Positions 28,074 through 36,807 of a DNA stretch of 64,000 nt are shown piece after piece. Source of the stretch: Paenibacillus tianjinensis (GTDB taxonomy: Bacteria; Bacillota; Bacilli; Paenibacillales; Paenibacillaceae); the NCBI RefSeq assembly GCF_017086365.1, contig NZ_CP070969.1, forward strand, positions 2,852,001 to 2,916,000, given 5' to 3'. The notes beneath the pieces were generated by a model, which was not told the DNA's origin, searched no databases, and saw nothing but the letters and a program-made list of their open reading frames with translations. Position numbers and translations under genes: made by a program. The stretch's first letter is position 1, and each line of letters starts with the position of its first letter.

Positions 28074-28955
28074 ATGGGCTACACCATAGGACAGTTTGCG
28101 GGTCTGCATCAGGTATCTAAGAAACAACTCAGGTATTACAAAGAGATCGGCCTTCTGGAGCCGGCGGGGGTTGATCCTGCCAACGGATATACCTGCTATG
28201 AAGACGAACAAAGTAAACGACTGGAGCGGATCCAATATCTGCGAAGACTCCGTTTCTCCCTTGAGGAAATCCGCGCCCTGTTACTTGTCGAATCTGATTT
28301 ATGGATTGAACCCATTCAGGCACAGCTGGCTTCTATCCAAAGAGAGACGTGCAACCTGATTGCCATCGAGTTTGAACTGCTGGATCTTCAAAAACGCATC
28401 AGTGAAGGAAAAGAGGTCTACGCATCTATGACTATAACAACTGAATACAAAGTGGACACATTCGATTTAGAAGAGCCCATTCATATTATTGGAAGAGCTG
28501 CACGGGTGCCTTATAGCAACAGCAATGAGAAACAGGCATTGATCGACCAATTAATCAGCTCTTTTTTTGGCAATGACGAACCGGAGATGATCCCGAACCG
28601 TATGATGCAAGCTGCAGGAATTGGGCTTGTTTGTGAGTGTGAACAGGATATGAGCTGGGGAACTTACATGATGGGTATGCAGGTCACCTCTCTGGACGAA
28701 ATCCCTGAAGGGATGCGGAGCTTTACACTGCCTGCCGGATTATACGTCAGGGTTGCTTTTCGAGCAAGTAACAGAGAAACGCTTACCAATTCGGCATTGG
28801 CGGGCGCATATGACTTTTTGTATAACAATTGGCTGCCGGAATCGGGCTTTTGCTTGGGAGGCATGTTGGCTGCAGAGGTTTATGTAGAGGATCGGATGGA
28901 GTTTCCGGTCTACCCTGAGATGGAGCTTTGGCAGCTGCTAGAGCATAATCAATAA
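28074..28955 (+). CDS. MerR-family regulator with GyrI-like effector domain
   Basis: 293 residues. The N-terminal MerR helix-turn-helix (about 1-70) reads 'MGYTIGQFAGLHQVSKKQLR' and '...YYKEIGLLEPAG'. A dimerisation coiled coil follows (about 80-120), and then a GyrI-type effector-binding domain (about 125-290). BmrR/BltR-like regulators of this plan sense lipophilic drugs and activate efflux genes, but no efflux gene is adjacent; a GNAT gene follows after 15 bp. GGAGGTGAAAAT supports the start. Confidence 0.87.
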   Translation: MGYTIGQFAGLHQVSKKQLRYYKEIGLLEPAGVDPANGYTCYEDEQSKRLERIQYLRRLRFSLEEIRALLLVESDLWIEPIQAQLASIQRETCNLIAIEFELLDLQKRISEGKEVYASMTITTEYKVDTFDLEEPIHIIGRAARVPYSNSNEKQALIDQLISSFFGNDEPEMIPNRMMQAAGIGLVCECEQDMSWGTYMMGMQVTSLDEIPEGMRSFTLPAGLYVRVAFRASNRETLTNSALAGAYDFLYNNWLPESGFCLGGMLAAEVYVEDRMEFPVYPEMELWQLLEHNQ

Positions 28956-28970
28956 TGGGGGGATTTATCA

Positions 28971-29519
28971 GTGTCTATAAATGAATGTTTTAAGAGTACG
29001 CGGCTGCTGTACCGCCCCTATCAACAGGAAGATCTGCAGACATTCGTTGAGATGTCTCATGAGGACTCCCGCAGGCGGTGGTTTTACTTTCAAGAACCGG
29101 ATTGCTTGACGCCGGCATTTTGGGCAAAAATTATTAATAATAATATTGCAGCCTGGTCCAAAAAGGTGAATCTGCTCGAAGAAAAGGCAGGTTATGACAT
29201 GGCGATTATTCTGAAATCAACCGGAGCTTTGATTGGTTCTGTAGGGTTAACGAAATATCACGGACCGGAAATTGAATTGAAGGATATAGAAATCGGTTAT
29301 CATTTCCGGGAAGTTTACCAAGGCTGTGGTTATGGGACTGAGGCGGCAATAGCAGCAGTCGGATGGGGATTTACAGAATTGCATAAACTCGGGACGGAGC
29401 CCAAAATTGTAGGGAAAGCGGAGTTTGAGAATACAGCTTCTCGCCTAGTACTTGAAAGGGCCGGATTCCGGTATGTTCACTCTGAACCTTATTTAAGTGT
29501 CTATGAGATCTTCAACTGA
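28971..29519 (+). CDS. GNAT-family N-acetyltransferase (RimJ/RimL-like)
   Basis: 182 residues from a GTG after GGGGGG. N-terminal 'STRLLYRPYQQEDLQTFVEM', acetyl-CoA segment 'REVYQGCGYGTEAAIAAVGW' and 'ENTASRLVLERAGF' match the Acetyltransf_3 group. It is in the same unit as the MerR gene, so the regulator may control it and its substrate might be the sensed compound (inference). Confidence 0.8.
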   Translation: MSINECFKSTRLLYRPYQQEDLQTFVEMSHEDSRRRWFYFQEPDCLTPAFWAKIINNNIAAWSKKVNLLEEKAGYDMAIILKSTGALIGSVGLTKYHGPEIELKDIEIGYHFREVYQGCGYGTEAAIAAVGWGFTELHKLGTEPKIVGKAEFENTASRLVLERAGFRYVHSEPYLSVYEIFN

Positions 29520-29540
29520 TACTAAATGTTCAATAAAAGA

Positions 29541-29562
29541 AAAGGCCCCAAGGCGGGGCCGT
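29541..29562. terminator. Bidirectional terminator
   Basis: GGCCCC-AAGGC-GGGGCC, flanked by A-rich DNA on the left and TTTG on the right; serves the plus-strand GNAT and the minus-strand small gene. Confidence 0.75.
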
Positions 29563-29565
29563 TTG

Positions 29566-29787
29566 TTAAAATCTGTTCGCGTATTTGCGGAGTTCCTCAG
29601 GAATGCTGATTTCCCCTAAAATAGCTTCAACTGCCTGCCATGCCTCTTGAAAAACACCACCGCTATAACTCATCCGGTTCCGGGCGGGGCCGGTCAATGA
29701 CATATCAAATACGATATATTCCCCGACATCTTCAATCACTCTAAAGCTTACTGCACGGTCATTTTTCTGAATCCGTACTTCTTCCAT
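29566..29787 (-). CDS. Hypothetical 73-residue protein
   Basis: A small soluble protein rich in charged residues, beginning MEEVRIQKNDRAV. It contains 'GEYIVFDMSLTGPARN' and a C-terminal helix. The start has GAGGAAGC upstream. It is separated from neighbours by a terminator on one side and a promoter-like AT-rich gap on the other. I do not recognise a family. Coding is likely because strand, ribosome site and terminator agree. Confidence 0.55.
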   Translation of the reverse strand: MEEVRIQKNDRAVSFRVIEDVGEYIVFDMSLTGPARNRMSYSGGVFQEAWQAVEAILGEISIPEELRKYANRF

Positions 29788-29960
29788 GATGCTTCCTCCT
29801 CATTGGATTTACCTGTACAAAGGCTTATTCACTATTTGAATTATACTATTAACGTGCATGTGCATCAATTCACAAATCTAATTTGCTATTTTTTAAGAAT
29901 GTGTATGATAATCTTGTTAGAGATCAACTATAAACTTATAACGAAAGGAGACAAGATATT

Positions 29961-30857
29961 ATGAAGCTGCTCAGCTACATTCAAGACGGCGGTTACCGCC
30001 TGGGAATACATACGAATGACGGGATATTGGACGTTACTGAAGCCTCTGTAGTCTATGGACAAGCGGAAACTGCACAATTAAGGATTCAGGACGTCATCGA
30101 GGGAGGGACGGAAGTCCTCAAGCGGCTGCAGAACCTTCAACACTTAGCTGAAAATAATCCTTACGGCAAGCTTCAGTTGCTGGATGAATCCAAGCTGGAG
30201 TTTGCGCCGTGTGTAACCAGCCCCGGGAAAATCGTGTGTGTAGGCTTGAACTACCGCAAGCATGCGGAAGAAACGAAGGCGGCGGTCCCGCAGACACCGA
30301 TTCTGTTCAGCAAATTCAACAATGCGCTGGCAGGGCATCTGGAGCCTGTGCCTCTGCCTGCTGTCTCGCAGCAAGTGGATTATGAAGCGGAGCTGGCCAT
30401 TGTCATTGGCCGTAAGGCTTTTAATATTAGTAAAGAGGAAGCGTTGGATTATGTCTTCGGATACTGCTGCGCGAACGACCTGTCTGCCCGTGATTTGCAA
30501 TTCCGCACCCAGCAATGGCTGCTTGGCAAAACCTGTGATAAATTCGCTCCGATAGGCCCTTATCTGGTAACAGCCGATGAAGCAGGGAACCCGAATAACC
30601 TGAGAATCTCCTGTACAGTTAACGGTGAAATGCGGCAATCCTCCAACACGGAGGATATGATCTTCCATTGTGATGAGATTATCAGCTACATCTCACAGCA
30701 TATGACACTCGCGCCGGGCGACATCATTCTGACCGGTACACCTGAAGGTGTCATGCTCGGTTATCCTCCAGAACAGCGGGTATTCCTGAAGGCCGGCGAT
30801 GTCGTGACCGTGGAGATCGAAAAGCTGGGCAAGCTGACCAACACAATGTCCTTATAA
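29961..30857 (+). CDS. Fumarylacetoacetate-hydrolase-family protein (YisK/YcgM-like)
   Basis: 298 residues. A short N-domain (about 1-70) precedes the FAH beta-roll with 'VCVGLNYRKHAEE', metal-binding 'VDYEAELAIVIGRKA', 'GYCCANDLSARDLQ', 'GKTCDKFAPIGPYLV' and 'GDIILTGTPEGV'. The two Glu and one Asp of this pattern bind a divalent metal. Family members hydrolyse acylpyruvates or decarboxylate oxaloacetate. AAAGGAG precedes the ATG. No aromatic-degradation genes are adjacent, so the substrate is open. Confidence 0.87.
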   Translation: MKLLSYIQDGGYRLGIHTNDGILDVTEASVVYGQAETAQLRIQDVIEGGTEVLKRLQNLQHLAENNPYGKLQLLDESKLEFAPCVTSPGKIVCVGLNYRKHAEETKAAVPQTPILFSKFNNALAGHLEPVPLPAVSQQVDYEAELAIVIGRKAFNISKEEALDYVFGYCCANDLSARDLQFRTQQWLLGKTCDKFAPIGPYLVTADEAGNPNNLRISCTVNGEMRQSSNTEDMIFHCDEIISYISQHMTLAPGDIILTGTPEGVMLGYPPEQRVFLKAGDVVTVEIEKLGKLTNTMSL

Positions 30858-30976
30858 GCCCTCTGGTGATAAGTATAAGATCATCCACAACGATATAAAC
30901 AGCGGCAGCCGTGGACAAAATAATGTCCTTGACTGCCCTGTTTTATTAAGCAAAGGTTCATGTTAGCTCAAAAAAT

Positions 30977-31474
30977 CTATGGGTATGCAACCATTGTTAT
31001 TGATGTACCAACCATTCCTACTTCTTTAAAACCGAATCGTTGATATAATCTCACTGCCGCCAAATTACCCGGATCTACACTTAATGATACTCCCTTTATT
31101 CCCTTTTCTTTCATTTCATCAATAAGTGCTTTTAATAGTGCTGCTCCAATTCCTCTTCCTCGATATTCCGGCTTTAATGCCAGGCCTAGTTCTGGTATAT
31201 CCTTACTAACATAACCAAATCCCTTATTGTCTTCCGTGAACAATCGGGCCGTAATGGAGCCTACAGATAAACCTTTGCTATTTGCTGCAATGAATCCCAG
31301 GTCTCCTTCTTTACCCCAGCCTTCTACATACTTGGATAAAAAAGGCTCATTAATCACGTTCCGGTTAAAAGGTTGTTGTCCTTCAGGAACATATAAAGAT
31401 TCGTAGAGCATTTCCCATAAAAAAGGAGTATCTGCCTCTGCAACGGGTCTAATTGTATAAGAATTCACAGTCAT
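30977..31474 (-). CDS. GNAT-family N-acetyltransferase
   Basis: 165 residues with 'LALKPEYRGRGIGAALLKAL' (the R-G-R-G-I-G acetyl-CoA loop) and 'GVSLSVDPGNLAAVRLYQRF'. An unidentified amine substrate is likely. Its composition is more AT-rich than the adjoining hydrogen island. GGAGGTAATGAC precedes the ATG on the minus strand. Confidence 0.8.
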   Translation of the reverse strand: MTVNSYTIRPVAEADTPFLWEMLYESLYVPEGQQPFNRNVINEPFLSKYVEGWGKEGDLGFIAANSKGLSVGSITARLFTEDNKGFGYVSKDIPELGLALKPEYRGRGIGAALLKALIDEMKEKGIKGVSLSVDPGNLAAVRLYQRFGFKEVGMVGTSITMVAYP

Positions 31475-31787
31475 TACCTCCCAAAATTATAATGAATATG
31501 ATTAGCAGAAATCACCTCAGATAGTTGTTACCCGATTGCTTCCAGCCGTTGGTTCTACTTCAAAAATGCATTATTCCCCAACACCCTATCTACATAGAGC
31601 ATATGAGATATGCATAATCTTTTCAACAATTCGCAAAAAGATCAAAAACAAGCAGACAAAACCCGGAATTTAAGTATGGAGTGCTGCATAGTCTAGAGTA
31701 ATTCTTCTCGCGTAAGCTTTTGTAGAAGGAAACAGTCAGTGGAGTGGCTGGTTTCGGTCTGCCGTGAGGGATGGAGGCAGTTGTACG
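31475..31787. other. Intergenic region before hydE
   Basis: About 310 bp. The left half is AT-rich and should contain the promoter of the minus-strand GNAT gene and of hydE. I see no clear -35/-10 pair, no Rex-type dyad and no ORF. GGATGGAGG near 31770 is the hydE ribosome site. Confidence 0.4.
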
Positions 31788-32855
31788 ATGGACGCCCTAT
31801 TAAGCAAATTGTCTGAACAGCATGTGCTCACAGCAGATGAAATCATCTGGTTTCTCCAGCATTTAACCCCCGACCTTAAGAAACGGTTATATCTTTTAGC
31901 TTCTGAGACCCGCAAGCAGTATTATGATGAAAGCGTTTACTCCCGCGGTTTGATTGAGTTCTCCAACTATTGCAAACAGGATTGTATGTATTGTGGTCTG
32001 CGCCGATCCAATGCTCTGGCCCAGCGGTATAGGCTGACGGAGGAAGAAATTCTCGAGTGTGCTGAAGAAGGGTATCGGCTTGGATATCGTTCATTTGTAC
32101 TGCAGAGCGGGGAAGATTTCCGTTTTACAGAACAAGCGATGGTCTCGATTGTCACAAATCTCAAACGTCTTTTTCCCGATGCGGCAGTTACGTTGTCGGT
32201 CGGCGAACGAAGTGAAGCCTTTTATCGTGCTATGTTCGATGCAGGTACAGACCGGTATCTGCTGCGCCATGAGGCAGCATCGCGCCAGCTCTATGAATCG
32301 CTGCATCCCGGCATGTCGTATGACAACCGCATGAACTGTCTGCGACTGCTGAAGGAGATCGGTTATCAGGTAGGGGCCGGCTTCATGGTGGGGCTTCCCG
32401 GCCAAACCTATCAGCATCTTGCCGAAGATTTGCTGTTCCTGCAAGAGTTCCATCCGGAAATGATCGGGATCGGCCCGTTTATCCCCCATAGTGCAACGCC
32501 GCTTAAAGAGGCTGCCGGCGGAACCGTTGAGGACACTCTGGTCATGATCGCCATGGCAAGACTAATGGTTCCCGATGCTTTAATGCCAGCTACCACTGCT
32601 ATGGGCACACTTGATCCGGTTGGACGGGAAAAGGCGATTGCGGCAGGAGCGAACGTGGTTATGCCTATTCTGTCCCCGCTGCAGGTCCGCCGCAAATATG
32701 CGCTCTATGAGCATAAAATCTGTATGGGCGATGATCCCGCGCATTGTAGGAGCTGTATTGAGATGCGGATTGCCGTCTCCGGATACAAGCTGGAGCTGAG
32801 CCGCGGCGACCACTGTAATTTTCCCGGCTTATCTAAGGAAGAACCCGCAAGGTGA
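31788..32855 (+). CDS. hydE: [FeFe]-hydrogenase H-cluster radical-SAM maturase HydE
   Basis: 355 residues from ATG 31788 (GGAGG upstream; a GTG 24 bp earlier overlaps the ribosome site). Radical-SAM cysteines are in 'NYCKQDCMYCGLR' (C-x3-C-x2-C, about residue 58). Later landmarks are 'GYRSFVLQSGED', 'GAGFMVGLPGQTYQHLAED' and 'IGIGPFIPH'. HydE processes the synthon that becomes the Fe2 subcluster. It lies before the oxidoreductase and hydrogenase genes; hydG and hydF are about 8 kb downstream in the same orientation. Confidence 0.93.
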   Translation: MDALLSKLSEQHVLTADEIIWFLQHLTPDLKKRLYLLASETRKQYYDESVYSRGLIEFSNYCKQDCMYCGLRRSNALAQRYRLTEEEILECAEEGYRLGYRSFVLQSGEDFRFTEQAMVSIVTNLKRLFPDAAVTLSVGERSEAFYRAMFDAGTDRYLLRHEAASRQLYESLHPGMSYDNRMNCLRLLKEIGYQVGAGFMVGLPGQTYQHLAEDLLFLQEFHPEMIGIGPFIPHSATPLKEAAGGTVEDTLVMIAMARLMVPDALMPATTAMGTLDPVGREKAIAAGANVVMPILSPLQVRRKYALYEHKICMGDDPAHCRSCIEMRIAVSGYKLELSRGDHCNFPGLSKEEPAR

Positions 32856-32873
32856 GCTTTCTTATAAGGAAGT

Positions 32874-32903
32874 AAGTGAAACAATTCACTTGCTTTGTAT
32901 AGA
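32874..32903 (+). promoter_or_regulatory. Rex operator overlapping a promoter
   Basis: AAGTGAAACAATTCACTT (32874-32891) matches the Rex core GTGAA-N4-TTCAC as a perfect inverted repeat. TATAGA (32898-32903) fits a -10 box 17 bp after the hexamer at 32875-32880, so bound Rex would cover the -35 region. Rex represses fermentative genes until NADH rises. Confidence 0.75.
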
Positions 32904-32934
32904 ATTTCAGCAGCATTACAAAGGAGGAAACCAG

Positions 32935-33927
32935 TTGTCTACTTTGACGAAGAAAAACGCACTCGGCTTCTTTGAAATCCGGCTTGAATCCATCGGCGGA
33001 CTTGGCGCTAACCTGGCAGGAAAAATGCTGGCAGAGACCGGCGCACTCGAGCTGGGCTTTAACGCCGCTAACTTCTCTTCCTACGGCTCTGAGAAAAAAG
33101 GCTCTCCCGTGAAAACCTTTGTCCGCTTCTGTGATCCGGAGATTGAGATCAGAGATCATAGTCCGATTGAAGAGCCGCATCTGATCGCGGTTTTCCACGA
33201 GGCTCTGTACAAGATTGTGAACGTGGCAAGCGGCCTGCAGCCGGACGGGGTCGTTCTGGTCAACACCACCCGCGACTTCGATGAAGTACGTTCAAGTCTG
33301 AAGATTGAATCCGGGACGATTGCCCTGATTGATGCCATGGGGATAGCCGTTGAGGAGAGAACCAAGATCAACACCGCGATGCTTGGCGCGATGTTCCGTA
33401 TTTGTGATTTCCTCGATCCCGAGGCGATGCGTACCGTTATCCGCAGAACGTTCGAGAAGAAATACCCGCAGCTCGTGGAGCCCAACCTCCGCACATTCGA
33501 CCGGGGCTACAATGAGGTGCAATTCAAAACGTATGACGTACCGGAAGGTTCGCAGATTAAACCTTTCAAACGTGTACAATCCTTGCTTGGTTACAAAACA
33601 CAATTGCCAGGCGGAGTGATCGCTGCACAGGGCAACAGTATTCTCAAGGATCTGGGCGGTTCCCGCGCCGGGCTGCTGCCGGAGTTCCACGCGGAGAAAT
33701 GCATCAACTGCGCGGCCTGTGATAATGTCTGCCCTGACTATTGCTTTGTATGGGAATCGGCAGAAGACAAGCGCGGCCGCCTGCAGCAGGTTCTGCGGGG
33801 CATTGATTATCAGTATTGTAAGGGCTGTCTGAAATGCGTCGAAGCCTGCCCTTCGGATGCGCTGACCAGCCTCCGCGAAGAACCCGGCTATGCCGAGCTG
33901 AACCGAGTTGCCCAAGTGTTCTGTTAA
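32935..33927 (+). CDS. 2-oxoacid:ferredoxin oxidoreductase, fused gamma-delta subunit
   Basis: 330 residues from a TTG at 32935, five bases after AAAGGAGG. The N-terminal gamma domain (about 1-185) has 'ESIGGLGANLAGKMLAE' and 'FSSYGSEKKGSPVK'. A linker follows, then a delta-type ferredoxin domain (about 245-310) with two [4Fe-4S] motifs: 'CINCAACDNVCPDYC' and 'CKGCLKCVEACPSDA'. It pairs with the fused alpha-beta gene 22 bp downstream. Together they oxidise a 2-oxoacid, most likely pyruvate, with CoA and reduce ferredoxin. Production is predicted to be controlled by Rex. Confidence 0.88.
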   Translation: MSTLTKKNALGFFEIRLESIGGLGANLAGKMLAETGALELGFNAANFSSYGSEKKGSPVKTFVRFCDPEIEIRDHSPIEEPHLIAVFHEALYKIVNVASGLQPDGVVLVNTTRDFDEVRSSLKIESGTIALIDAMGIAVEERTKINTAMLGAMFRICDFLDPEAMRTVIRRTFEKKYPQLVEPNLRTFDRGYNEVQFKTYDVPEGSQIKPFKRVQSLLGYKTQLPGGVIAAQGNSILKDLGGSRAGLLPEFHAEKCINCAACDNVCPDYCFVWESAEDKRGRLQQVLRGIDYQYCKGCLKCVEACPSDALTSLREEPGYAELNRVAQVFC

Positions 33928-33949
33928 ATGAAGAGGGAGGAACCTACTA

Positions 33950-36241
33950 ATGGCTGTTAGTGAAAATAAATTATCTGATGCTGTACCTGCCGAGCAGGTC
34001 ACATGCTTTGAATCCGGCAATGAAATGGCGGCTACAGCAGCCGCACAGATCAACTACCACATGATGGGCTATTTCCCGATCACTCCGTCCACCGAGGTAG
34101 CCCAATATCTCGATCAGATGAAGGCCCGCGGGCAGCATGATATTCAGCTGGTTGCTGCGGACGGTGAACATGGCTCCGCCGGCATCTGCTATGGCGCAGC
34201 TATGGCCGGCGCACGGGTCATCAATGCCACCAGCTCGCAAGGGTTTCTGTACATGCTGGAGCAGCTGCCTACCCAATCAGGCACCCGCTTTCCAATGGTC
34301 CTAAATCTTGTTACCCGTGCGGTCAGCGGGCCGCTGGATATCCGCGGTGATCACTCCGACCTGTATTACGGCCTGAATACCGGCTGGGTCATCCTGACAG
34401 CCAGCACACCTCAGGCTGTATACGATATGAACATTATGGCACTCCGAATTGCCGAGCACTCGGAGGTCCGGCTGCCGGTAATTGTGGCTTATGACGGCTT
34501 CTTCACCTCCCACCAAAAACGAAAAGTGAAGTACTTCAAGGATAACGCTGTAGTTCAGCAGTTTGTAGGCCCGAATCCGAACCACGCCTACGCGAATGTA
34601 TCTGACCCGTCCCGGCCGGTGACCATCGGTGCGCACATGGGCGGTGATGACTTGCTTAATAACCACTACCAGCTGTTCGAAGCGCTTGAAAAGGCAGGCG
34701 AAGTATACAGTGAGGTAGCCCGGGAATACGCGCTTTTGTCCGGACGTGAATATAAGGTTCTCGATCTGTACCGGATGGATGATGCCGAATACGCCTTGTT
34801 CCTGCTCAATTCTGCAGGTGAGACGGCAAAGGATACCGTCGACGCGCTGCGTGCAAAAGGGATCCGGGCAGGGCTGATCCGCCCGAATATCATCCGGCCG
34901 TTTCCGGGAGAGGAGCTGCGTGCAGCACTTAAGAATGTCAAAGCTCTGCTTGTCGGCGAACGTGCGGACTCATATGGTGCACAGGGCGGCAATCTGACAC
35001 ATGAAATCCGCTCGGCACTGCAAATTGATCCAGACAACAAAACCATCATTCTCTCGCGGATCTTTGGCCTGGGCGGTAAGGATTTCTATGCGGATGATGC
35101 GGCTGCCTTCTTCCAGCTGGCCATCGATGCAGCGGAGCAAGGCAGTGCGGAGAAGCCTTTTGACTATTACGGATATTATCCCGGTGAAGAAAAAGACGCT
35201 CTTGCGCCGGTCATCGAACCGATGCATGGCAATGCATTTAAAACCGGACTGATCCAAGTGACCCAAAGCGAAGAAACCGGCTTGCTCAAAGTCAAGCTGC
35301 CCCCGCTGCGCCAATTGACCGTGAAGCCTCACCGCTTAGCTCCCGGACATGGGGCCTGCCCCGGCTGCGGCGCACTTTCCGCCCTGGAGCTGTTCTTCAA
35401 AGGCATTGAGGGTGACATGGTCGTATTGTTCCAGACGGGCTGCGCGTATGTGGTCACGGCAAGCTATCCGTATTCCTCCCATAAACAGACCTTCGTACAC
35501 AACCTCTTCCAGAATGGTGCAGCTACACTGGCAGGGATGGTGGATGCGTTCTATGAGCTGAAGCGGCGCGGGGAAATCCAGGTGGCTGATGATGTTACCT
35601 TTGTGATGGTCTCCGGTGACGGCGGTATGGATATCGGGATGGGAGCGACCGTAGGCGCAGCCCTGCGCAACCATAAAATGATCATTCTGGAATACGACAA
35701 TGAAGGCTATATGAACACCGGTTCCCAGCTGTCCTATAGCACGCCGGTGGGACACATGACCAGCACCTCCGGTGTCGGCAAAGCGCAGAAGGGCAAAAAA
35801 GGACATCACAAAGACACCGCGCAAATACTGGCTGCCTGCAATATTCCTTACGTGTTTACCGGTGCGGAGAGCAATCCGCAGGATCTGCTGCAAAAAGCGG
35901 CTAAAGCGCAGTGGTATGCGAATAACGTGGGTACGGCCTACGGCAAAATCCTCTGCGCCTGCCCGCTCAACTGGAAGACGCCGGATGACCAAGGCAATGA
36001 GCTGGTGAAGGCGGCTGTAGATTCCTGCTTCTTCCCGCTGTATGAGATTGAACAGGGCATTACCCGCATTACCTATAATCCGGAAGAGAAGGGCAAGCGG
36101 ATCCCGGCGGTTGACTGGCTGAAGCGTATGGGCAAAACGAAGCATCTGGTGAAGGATACCGAGCTGCTGCAGGATTTTGAGCATGAAATTGAACGCCGCT
36201 GGAACCGGTTGAAGCTTAAACATGAAAACGCGCTGCTCTAA
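33950..36241 (+). CDS. 2-oxoacid:ferredoxin oxidoreductase, fused alpha-beta subunit
   Basis: 763 residues. The alpha part (about 1-420) has 'GYFPITPSTEVAQYLDQ', 'DGEHGSAGICYGAAMAGAR' and 'GPLDIRGDHSDLYYGLNTGW'. The beta part (about 460-740) binds thiamine diphosphate: 'CPGCGALSALELF' and 'VSGDGGMDIGMGATVGAAL' with '...EYDNEGYMNTG'. Most enzymes of this class keep alpha and beta separate or fuse everything into one chain, so this two-gene split (gamma-delta plus alpha-beta) is a distinct architecture. The substrate pyruvate is inferred from the hydrogenase context; a branched-chain 2-oxoacid is possible. Confidence 0.88.
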   Translation: MAVSENKLSDAVPAEQVTCFESGNEMAATAAAQINYHMMGYFPITPSTEVAQYLDQMKARGQHDIQLVAADGEHGSAGICYGAAMAGARVINATSSQGFLYMLEQLPTQSGTRFPMVLNLVTRAVSGPLDIRGDHSDLYYGLNTGWVILTASTPQAVYDMNIMALRIAEHSEVRLPVIVAYDGFFTSHQKRKVKYFKDNAVVQQFVGPNPNHAYANVSDPSRPVTIGAHMGGDDLLNNHYQLFEALEKAGEVYSEVAREYALLSGREYKVLDLYRMDDAEYALFLLNSAGETAKDTVDALRAKGIRAGLIRPNIIRPFPGEELRAALKNVKALLVGERADSYGAQGGNLTHEIRSALQIDPDNKTIILSRIFGLGGKDFYADDAAAFFQLAIDAAEQGSAEKPFDYYGYYPGEEKDALAPVIEPMHGNAFKTGLIQVTQSEETGLLKVKLPPLRQLTVKPHRLAPGHGACPGCGALSALELFFKGIEGDMVVLFQTGCAYVVTASYPYSSHKQTFVHNLFQNGAATLAGMVDAFYELKRRGEIQVADDVTFVMVSGDGGMDIGMGATVGAALRNHKMIILEYDNEGYMNTGSQLSYSTPVGHMTSTSGVGKAQKGKKGHHKDTAQILAACNIPYVFTGAESNPQDLLQKAAKAQWYANNVGTAYGKILCACPLNWKTPDDQGNELVKAAVDSCFFPLYEIEQGITRITYNPEEKGKRIPAVDWLKRMGKTKHLVKDTELLQDFEHEIERRWNRLKLKHENALL

Positions 36242-36265
36242 TCTGGATGAAGGGAGCCTGCCTAA

Positions 36266-36766
36266 ATGGAACACCAACAAACCTGCTCTAGCGCCGACAT
36301 TGCCGAAGCCGATGAGAAGCTGGAGAAAGTGAAACACGCCATCGTGCAGTTCAAACTCATGAAGGGTGCTTTGATCCCTGTACTACATGAAGTGCAGGAT
36401 ATATACGGCTTTTTGCCGGAGCCTGTGCTCCAGGTGGTTTCGGAAGAGCTGAACCTGCCCTTAAGTGAAATTTATGGGGTTGCTTCGTTTTATCATTTCT
36501 TTTCCCTGACTCCGAAAGGAGAGAATGTAATTCATGTCTGCATGGGAACCGCCTGCTACATCAAAGGGGCTCAAGCGGTGCTGGACCGGCTCAGTACAGA
36601 GCTCAAGGTTCCTGTGCAAGGAACGACAGAGGATAACAAATTCACGTTGGAAGCGACACGCTGTCTGGGAGCGTGCGGGCTGGCCCCTGTTATGACCATC
36701 GGAGAAAAAGTGCATGGACGCCTAGTGCCTAATGCCGTGCCGAAAATTCTTAATGAGTACAATTGA
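36266..36766 (+). CDS. hydC: NuoE-like hydrogenase subunit HydC
   Basis: 166 residues with the thioredoxin-like [2Fe-2S] domain of NuoE/HydC. An N-terminal helical bundle includes 'PVLHEVQDIYGFLPEPVLQ', and the ligand cysteines are in 'HVCMGTACYIKG' (C-x4-C) and 'TRCLGACGLAP' (C-x3-C). It brings electrons to or from the flavin subunit HydB. GAAGGGAGCC precedes the ATG, and the gene is 24 bp after the oxidoreductase, in one operon. Confidence 0.9.
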   Translation: MEHQQTCSSADIAEADEKLEKVKHAIVQFKLMKGALIPVLHEVQDIYGFLPEPVLQVVSEELNLPLSEIYGVASFYHFFSLTPKGENVIHVCMGTACYIKGAQAVLDRLSTELKVPVQGTTEDNKFTLEATRCLGACGLAPVMTIGEKVHGRLVPNAVPKILNEYN

Positions 36767-36807
36767 TTCCCGGCAATTCACGCACATTTTTAACGGGAGG
36801 TATTGGC

